Shown here: positions 14,322 to 20,900 of the stretch, in pieces
How the letters are laid out: every line of letters begins with the position of its first letter
How positions within the stretch are numbered: position 1 is the stretch's first letter
Assembly: GCA_964638815.1 (NCBI GenBank)
Contig: CAZXBB010000214.1
Location: 1 to 22,515, forward strand
Source of the DNA: CAZXBB01 sp964638815
Lineage (GTDB): Bacteria; Planctomycetota; Phycisphaerae; Phycisphaerales; SM1A02
Length of the DNA: 22,515 bases
Reading direction: 5' to 3'
Notes under the pieces: generated by a model
Seen by the model: only the letters and a program-made list of their open reading frames with translations
Databases searched by the model: none
Told to the model about the DNA's origin: nothing
Made by a program: the position numbers and the translations under genes

Positions 14322-16817
14322 ATGAGCCAGAACAGAACCCTGACGTTCGCGACATACGCCCTGCTCGCGGCCGCGGCCGCGACTACGTTCGTCCTGCCGC
14401 GCACGCTCACGGTGCCGACGCTCGTCGCCGCGCCCGGTGACGAGGTGATCCTCAACGGCGTCATCCGCGACTTCCCGGGTGCGCACGTCGACTTCGACGT
14501 CATTCCGTCGAACGGTTACGGGCACTACGCGGGCATCGTGAACAACTGGCTGCCCGGCACGCGCCGTCCCGTCTTCGTCGGCGACGGCTTCAAGGTCAAT
14601 ACCCAGTGGAAGAACATCGACAACCGCGCGATCGCGCCGAGCGCGGAGGGCGTCCGCGGCGGGCTTGCACGCAAGACACTCGGGTTCCGCGTGGACGGTG
14701 CGATCGATTTGAGGCAGGACACGGTCCTCGACGGCTTCAACTCGAACTACGGACCGTACGGCGTCATGGGCAACTTCGGCATGGACGCCGTCATCTTCAC
14801 GAACACCGTCGCCTCCGGCGCGGTCAAGGTGGGGAAGAACGCCTACGTCCGCGGCGACGTGCTCGTCGGTGTGACGGGCACGCCGTCGGACGTCATCCGG
14901 AACGACGGCATCATCACCGGGACGCAGGGGACGGTCGCGGAGCCCATCGGGATGCCGGTGGTCAACATTCCGGACGACGCCCTCGACCTCGCGCCCTACA
15001 AGGCGTCGCTCACCCTGAGCGGCACCGTGATGCTCAGCGGCGACACGACGCCGGACGACGATGTCAACGAGCCGGCGATGCACGTCGGCGACCTTCGAAT
15101 CCAGGCCGACGCCGTGGTGACGGTCGTGGGCGACCTGCGGATCCGCGTCGATCGCAGCCTCGAGATCGACAAGGCGCAGATCGTCCTCGCGCCCGACGCG
15201 AACCTCGCGATCTGGGTGAGCGACATCGGCGGCGGCACCGGCGCCGTGATCATCAGGAACGACGCGCTCGTGAACGTCGGGACCGGCGACACGAGCGACG
15301 TGACCATCAGTGCGATCGGAGCGGGCGACCTGAAGATCGAGAGCAGGTCCCACGTCTACGCGACCATCGTGGCGCCACAGCGAGAGGTCCGCGTGAGGAA
15401 CAACGCGCAGCTCTACGGCGCGATCGTCGCCGGCGCCCTCAAGGTGGAGGACAAGGGCTCGGGCGTCCACGTCGATCTCGGCAACGCGGACCTGCCTCCG
15501 GGCAACTTCGCCCTGTCCGTTCGCGAGAAGATCGAGCTCGATAACGCCACGCTCGACGCGTTCGATTCCAACGACGGGCCCTACGGCGGGGTCAACGTCG
15601 ACACGAACGCGTGGTGCACGACGAACGCGATCGACACCGACCAGAAGGTCCATCTCAAGAGCGGATCCGTGATCAACGGCGACGTCATGATCGGGCCCTT
15701 CGGCGATCCCGACCGCGTGTACAGGCTCGAGGGCGGAAGCGTCATCACCGGCAGCCGCGGCCAGATCGCGGCGCCCTACCCGATCCCGATCGTGACGCCT
15801 CCGGCGATGGGCGTCGCCCGCGTGAACGAGGTCAAGTACGACGACGCCGGGACTCACGAGCTGTCGAGCGATCTCTACGTCAAGAAGCTCAAGGTCGAGA
15901 ACGCCACGACGCTTCGGATCAAAGGCGACGTGACGATCCGCGTCGATGACGAGATGGAGATCAAGGGCGGCTCATCCGTCGTGTTGAAACCGGGAGCGAC
16001 GCTCACGCTCTACATCAACAAGGAGCTGGACGTCGACCAGAGCAGCGCTCTCAACGCCAACACCGGTGACCCGCAGCGCGTCTCCATCCGCATGATGAGC
16101 CTCGGAAAGAAGGGCAAGGTCAAGGTCAGGAACGGCTCGACGGTCGTCGCGTGGACCCAGGGTGCGAAGTCCTCGCTCGAGGTCGACAACGGCGAGTATT
16201 TCGGCAGCTTCACCGGTCAGAAGGCGAAGTTCAGGGGTGGCGCGAAGATGCACGTGGACATGGCGTACCTGACGAACTGCGTCACGGTGCTCGACACGGC
16301 CGGCGTCGCCGGTGCGCTCGACAATGCCGGCATCTCGAGCGAATCGTCGTTCGACGAATGGTTCCGCACGCTCGTGGGCGTGAACCAGACGATCGGCCAC
16401 CCGATCACCCTGACGAAGGACGTCCTGGGGGTCTACAGCTATCTGGACGACGCGTTCTACCCGATCGACGACCGTCTCATGGGCAACGAGGGCGACGCGC
16501 ACAACAACCACTTCACGTACACCATCGCCGGCACGTTCGACTACTCGGAGTGCGCCGGACAGTTCGTGGAGTTCGAGGGCGGCGACGGGGCATGGATCTA
16601 CATCGACGGGCGTCTCGCCCTCGATCTCGGCGGCATGCGCCCGCTGAGCGAGCAGTTCATCGACCTCGACCGGCTGGGCCTCGAGGACGGCCAGACCTAC
16701 GATCTGCGGCTCTTCTATGCCCAGCGGCAGGCCGGGCGCTCGGTCTTTCGCCTCCGGACCAACCTGCTGCTCGACTCGAACAGGGCGGTGCCCGCGATCA
16801 CGGCGATGTTCGACTGA
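14322..16817 (+). CDS. Secreted fibro-slime domain protein interrupted by two beta-repeat modules
   Basis: 831 residues from the ATG at 14322, with a signal peptide or N-terminal anchor (LTFATYALLAAAAATTFVLP). The fibro-slime domain (TIGR02148 type, first seen in Fibrobacter and Dictyostelium surface proteins) is split. Its first strand is LNGVIRDFPGAHVDFDV (44-60). The rest is 674-815: SSFDEWFRTLVGVN, GVYSYLDDAFYPID, HNNHFTYTIAGTFDYSE, EGGDGAWIYIDGRLALDLGG, and LFYAQRQAGRSVFRLRTN. Between lie two homologous modules (about 128-392 and 397-647). They share 'F(N/D)SN.GPYG', 'GDV..G..G.P..V...G' and 'ITG..G....P...P.V', then parallel short strands of the kind seen in polymer-forming or DUF7305-like surface proteins. 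The usual GDDD of fibro-slime is GGDG here. A surface or matrix structural role is inferred. Confidence 0.8.
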   Translation: MSQNRTLTFATYALLAAAAATTFVLPRTLTVPTLVAAPGDEVILNGVIRDFPGAHVDFDVIPSNGYGHYAGIVNNWLPGTRRPVFVGDGFKVNTQWKNIDNRAIAPSAEGVRGGLARKTLGFRVDGAIDLRQDTVLDGFNSNYGPYGVMGNFGMDAVIFTNTVASGAVKVGKNAYVRGDVLVGVTGTPSDVIRNDGIITGTQGTVAEPIGMPVVNIPDDALDLAPYKASLTLSGTVMLSGDTTPDDDVNEPAMHVGDLRIQADAVVTVVGDLRIRVDRSLEIDKAQIVLAPDANLAIWVSDIGGGTGAVIIRNDALVNVGTGDTSDVTISAIGAGDLKIESRSHVYATIVAPQREVRVRNNAQLYGAIVAGALKVEDKGSGVHVDLGNADLPPGNFALSVREKIELDNATLDAFDSNDGPYGGVNVDTNAWCTTNAIDTDQKVHLKSGSVINGDVMIGPFGDPDRVYRLEGGSVITGSRGQIAAPYPIPIVTPPAMGVARVNEVKYDDAGTHELSSDLYVKKLKVENATTLRIKGDVTIRVDDEMEIKGGSSVVLKPGATLTLYINKELDVDQSSALNANTGDPQRVSIRMMSLGKKGKVKVRNGSTVVAWTQGAKSSLEVDNGEYFGSFTGQKAKFRGGAKMHVDMAYLTNCVTVLDTAGVAGALDNAGISSESSFDEWFRTLVGVNQTIGHPITLTKDVLGVYSYLDDAFYPIDDRLMGNEGDAHNNHFTYTIAGTFDYSECAGQFVEFEGGDGAWIYIDGRLALDLGGMRPLSEQFIDLDRLGLEDGQTYDLRLFYAQRQAGRSVFRLRTNLLLDSNRAVPAITAMFD

Positions 16818-16828
16818 ACGCAGGGGCG

Positions 16829-16860
16829 TGTCTCTCCGGGTCACATGTCTCTCCGGGTCA
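16829..16860. repeat. Direct repeat TGTCTCTCCGGGTCA (two copies, 17-bp period)
   Basis: Exact 15-bp copies at 16829-16843 and 16846-16860, just downstream of the fibro-slime gene stop. Confidence 0.8.
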
Positions 16861-16912
16861 TGCACGTCCGATAGCCCCCTGATGCCGACCGGTCGCGGGT
16901 GTTCCCTTCAAG

Positions 16913-17341
16913 GTGCGGGGGCGTCCGAACGATACCTTCCGGGGGTTCCGCGCCGGCGCCGGGCCCCGGAGACGCACTTTGGCACGCGGGCACTTCAACC
17001 AGTTCGCAGACACCACGCGCGAGATCGCGAGGAAGATGCGCGCGGAGACCGAGCCGGAGACCGCCAACAACCGCCGGCACGGACGCATCAGGCCGGACGC
17101 CATATGGTGCAGTCTCGGCACGATCCTCGACCTGTCCGCCAGCGGGCTTCGCGTGATGAGCAAGAAGCCCCTCGGCGGGCAGGGCGTCGTGACGATGCGC
17201 GACGGCGACGTGACCGTCAGCGTGCAGGCCAGGATCGTCTGGTGCCGGCGGATCGGGTTCCGCCGGCATGAGGCGGGTATCGAGTTCGTCGATATCAGGC
17301 CCGAGGAAGCCGCCAGGCTGCGGTCGATGGCCGTCGCGTGA
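16913..17341 (+). CDS. PilZ domain protein (likely c-di-GMP binding)
   Basis: Up to 142 residues from a GTG at 16913. A TTG at 16979, about 8 nt after a GGAG, is a good alternative start and would drop an Arg/Gly-rich leader; an ATG at 17036 is also possible. Residues 50-135 are one PilZ domain: the RxxxR motif is RRHGR (54-58), the DxSxxG motif is DLSASG (73-78) followed by LRVMSKKPL. The closing strands are VQARIVWCRRIG and AGIEFVDIRPEEAARL. Both c-di-GMP-binding motifs are intact. It lies about 95 bp after the fibro-slime gene on the same strand, so a shared message is possible and would link second-messenger signalling to the surface protein. That link is inference. Confidence 0.82.
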   Translation: MRGRPNDTFRGFRAGAGPRRRTLARGHFNQFADTTREIARKMRAETEPETANNRRHGRIRPDAIWCSLGTILDLSASGLRVMSKKPLGGQGVVTMRDGDVTVSVQARIVWCRRIGFRRHEAGIEFVDIRPEEAARLRSMAVA

Positions 17342-17347
17342 GCCCCG

Positions 17348-17513
17348 AGCAGCCCGTTGAAGAACTGCAACGCCGCCGGAGCACGATCATTTCCGCCGTG
17401 GACGGCGTCGCCAAACCTGGCTGCAAGCGCCAAATACGGCGTCGGTCCGGCTCCTTGCCGCGACGAAAAGCATCGCACTCAGGCGACGCCCCAGTTCTTC
17501 AACGGGCTGCTAG
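17348..17513 (+). mobile_element. MITE-like element, copy 2
   Basis: Same 20-bp perfect terminal inverted repeats as the copy at 68-230 (left 17348-17367, right 17492-17511), same orientation, 164 bp, roughly 90% identical by hand alignment. The main difference is a block of about 8 changes plus a 1-base insertion near 17421-17436. The right end keeps CTAG (17510-17513); the left flank is CGAG instead, which fits a mutated 4-bp target duplication. The element fills the space between two convergent genes: the PilZ gene stops 6 bp before it and the thioesterase stop codon lies within its right end. Confidence 0.8.
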
Positions 17514-17935
17514 GTCGCCCGGAACGGCTCGAGCGCCGCGAGCAGCGCTGCCGGTATCGGCGCGGGAATGACGCCGTCCCCGTCGCGGCGCAGGGTCGCG
17601 ACCTGCTGCTCACCGCGGGCGACGAGCACCTCCGCGCCGTTCGCGACGCGGTAGTAGGCGAAGCCCATCGTCATCCGGTTCTGGGTCTGGTCGAGCAGCG
17701 TCATGCGGACGACGACCTCGTCGTTCGCCGCCAGCTCCATCATGTACTCGCACGAGCACCGCGTGGTCACGAGACAGAGCCCGCCTGCGAGCGCCGCGAA
17801 GACCTCCGGCGCGTGATCGCGAAGGAACAGCTCGCGGCAGCGACCCTGCCAGCGGAGGTGATTCACGTAGTACACGTTGCCCACCGCGTTCGTGTCCTCG
17901 AAGGTCACGATGTGGCGGTATTCGTAGCTCCGCAT
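17510..17935 (-). CDS. Enediyne-type acyl-CoA/ACP thioesterase (CalE7/SgcE10/DynE7 family, hotdog fold)
   Basis: 141 residues from the ATG at 17935, which shares its A with the PKS stop codon (TGATG). An adjacent GTG one codon upstream is an alternative. The sequence is a single hotdog domain: SYEYRHIVTFEDTNAVGNVY, YVNHLRWQGRCRELFLRDHA, VTTRCSCEYMMELAANDEVV, DQTQNRMTMGFAYYRV and VARGEQQVATLRR. The 'FE.TN.VGNVY...HLRWQGRCRE' stretch is the hallmark of thioesterases that release the polyene from enediyne PKSs. Asn16 and Arg34 have the spacing of the catalytic Asn19/Arg37 that I recall for CalE7. The stop TAG (17512-17510) is part of the CTAG at the mobile element's right end. Coupling to the PKS strongly supports the role. 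Confidence 0.88.
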   Translation of the reverse strand: MRSYEYRHIVTFEDTNAVGNVYYVNHLRWQGRCRELFLRDHAPEVFAALAGGLCLVTTRCSCEYMMELAANDEVVVRMTLLDQTQNRMTMGFAYYRVANGAEVLVARGEQQVATLRRDGDGVIPAPIPAALLAALEPFRAT

Positions 17936-20900
17936 CACGGCACTGTATACGAAGCGTCACGTTCCCCGAGCACGGCGACGGCGAGGATCCCGGCGCGGCC
18001 TCGGACAGCGAGCAGCCCGCTCGCGATGGCAAGGTGACCGGCGCGGAAGAGCAGCCAGCCCTCGCCCCCCCGCCGCTCGAGCGTCAGGCTCGCGTCCGTA
18101 CCGGCGCCCGCCTTCTTCAGGCACTCGCAGGCGGTCCAGACCCGCGTGGCGGCGGCGTCGACGGATTCGCCGCTCTCCGAGGCGACCAGCTCCGCGAACG
18201 CGAAGCGCTCCGGTCCCAGCAGGTCACGCCAGGCGGCCGGCGACCGCGTGAGAACCGCCTCCGCATCGCACGCGACGGGGTCGGCGCCGGCCACCGCGAT
18301 GGTGAGGCCTCCGGCGTGCGTCGCCGAGATGCCGCCGTCGGCGCGGAGGGGCTTGCCGTCCGGGCGGCGCGTGACGGTTGCGTCGGCCCCCGCCGCGGCG
18401 CGCATCGCGCGGTCCGACGGCCGCGCGCCATCGTCGGCCGTGATCGCGACGCGCACCCGCGCGGATGGGAGCAGCTCCTGCACGCGACGCTCGATGAGTG
18501 GCGCGACGAGCGGTACCGCCCAGGCGTCGGGGGCGGGGATGTCCTCGACGGCCCGCAGGTGCAGACCGTCCCACCGTTCGATCGGCGCGCCGAAGCGGTC
18601 GGTCACGAGGACGTCGTAGACGAAGGTCGCGCCGTCCCGGACGCGCTCGCGCGCGTGGACCATGACGCGCCCGTCCGGGACCGCCGGCGCGACGCCGGGG
18701 ACGATGGAATCGACGGCGAACGGGAGCAGGGTCGCGTGCGGGATGCACGGCTGGATCGCGTGGATGACCGCGTCGCGCAGACCCGGATCGCCGAGCACGA
18801 GACGCCCGGGCAGGTAGCTTCCGAACCAGTGTGCGGCGCCGTGACGCGCCGGCTCGGCGCTGAGCTCCGCCACGCACTCGGTGGCCCGCAGCCGCCTGTA
18901 TCCGCGGAGACGACGGAAGCGGCCGCGCTGGAACAGGAGGCCGCTCTCGTAGAGGTCGTCCGGATCGAGATCGAGCCGCTCGTCCGTCTCTTCGGGCGGC
19001 GGCGTCTCGAGCACGCTGCGCCCGGATCCGAAGCGGCACGTCGCCGCGAAATGGTCGGCGTGGAAGCCCGTCTCGCTGCTGCGCACGACGACGTCGACGG
19101 CGCCGTCGCCGCGGGCGAGCGCTGCCACGCGGATTGTCGTATCGGCATCGCCGGCGACGACGATCGGACGCTTGAACTCGACCCGCTCGAAGGTCGGCGG
19201 CTCGTCGCGGCCGGTCAGCGCCATCGCGACCTGCGCCATCGCCTCGAGTCCGACCACCGCGGGGAGCAGACGCTGCCCGCGGAAGACGTGATCCTCGACG
19301 TAGGGATCCGCGCCGGCCGAGAGACGCGACTCGACCACGAGCTCGACCGACGGAAGCACGACCCGCGGCTCCTCGAGGAATCGCAACAGGGGCAGCGGCC
19401 CGGGCGCGAGCCGCAGCGTCTCGCCCGCCCCGAATCGCCCCGTCACGACGACGCGACCCGACACGTCCGACGCCAGCAGCCGCTCCAGCCGCTCGAGTCC
19501 CTCCTCCGGCGTGATCGCCGTGATGCCTCGCTCGTGCAGCATGTCCGCCCGTCCGAGACGCTCGCCCATGCCCACCCCCGACCAAATCGACCACTCCACC
19601 GTGAGGCAGCGGCAGCGCGGGTGCGTCGATCCCCAGCGGTCCACGAGGTCGGCGAGCCAGCCGTTCGCCAGCGCGTAGTCCGCCTCGCCGGGCAGCCCCG
19701 TGCGCGCGATGATCGATCCGAACGCGACGAGGAGACGCAGGCGACGCGGGTCGAGCGCCGCAAGCACGTTGCGCAGGCCGGTTTCCTTCGGGGCGAGGGT
19801 CTGCGCGACGTCGTCCGCGGTGAGCGCGCCGATCAGCTTCGGCTCGTTGCGTCCCGCCCCGTGCAGCACGGCGGTGATCGGCCCGGTCTCCGCCTCGGCC
19901 CGGGCGATCGCCCGGGCGACGGCGTCGGCGTCGGTGACGTCGGCGGCCACGTACTGGTGGCGCACGCGATCGAAGCGCTCGAGGTTCGCGGCGAGCGCGG
20001 CGTCGTGCGCTGGTTCGGAACGCCCCATGAGCACCAGCCGCACGCCCGTCGCCTTCGCGAGCCCGAGTGCGCACTCCGCGGCGATGCCCTTGCCCCCGCC
20101 GGTCACGAGGAGCACGTCGTGCTCAGTCAGGGGCGCCGGCGCGGCAGCGGCCGGCGCGAGCGGGCGCAGGAACGGCTGCATGCGTCGCCCTCGGGCGTCG
20201 TAGCGCACCTCGGTGAAGTCGGCGGTTGCGGCGACCTCCGCGGCGATCCACTCCGGCGCGCGGGGGTCCGCGGGGTCGACGTCGATGACCCACGTCGGCG
20301 TACGCGGCGACTCGAGGTGGAGGGTCTTCGCGAAGCCCGCCCCCGCCGCGCCCGGCTGCACGAGGACGAAGCGGTGCGTGCCGCGCTCGGCCAGCGCGTA
20401 CCGCGCCGCCGCGAGCAGGAGCTCGACGTGGCCGGCGGCCGGCTCGGCCGGAAGCCACACGAGCGCGCCGCCCTCGGGGCACGCGGCCGCGAGCGTCGCC
20501 TCGAGCGCGGCGGGCGGCGGCGCGCCGCTGTCGGCGAAGATGCGCCACGAACCGGCGCTTGCGTGCTTCGCGCCGCGGCGCGGGACGAGCCGGCACGGCA
20601 TCTCCTCGACGGCGAACGCGCGCACCCAGCGCTCGACGCCCGCCGGCGCCCCCGCTTCGCTTGTGTCAGCAACGGCCGCGGATTCCGCGGTCGCACGCAA
20701 CGCGGCGACGGCCTCCGCGATGGTCGCGTCGGCGTACTCCGTGGGCGCTGCGGGCGGTTTCATCCCGAGTTCGCGCGCCGCGTCCACGATGAGCTGCGCG
20801 ACGGTGAGCGAATTGAGATGGAGATCGCTCAGGAACCGGTCGTCGTCCCCTACGGTCTCCGCCGGAAGCTCCGCGTGCGCGGCCACGAGCCGGCGCAGAA

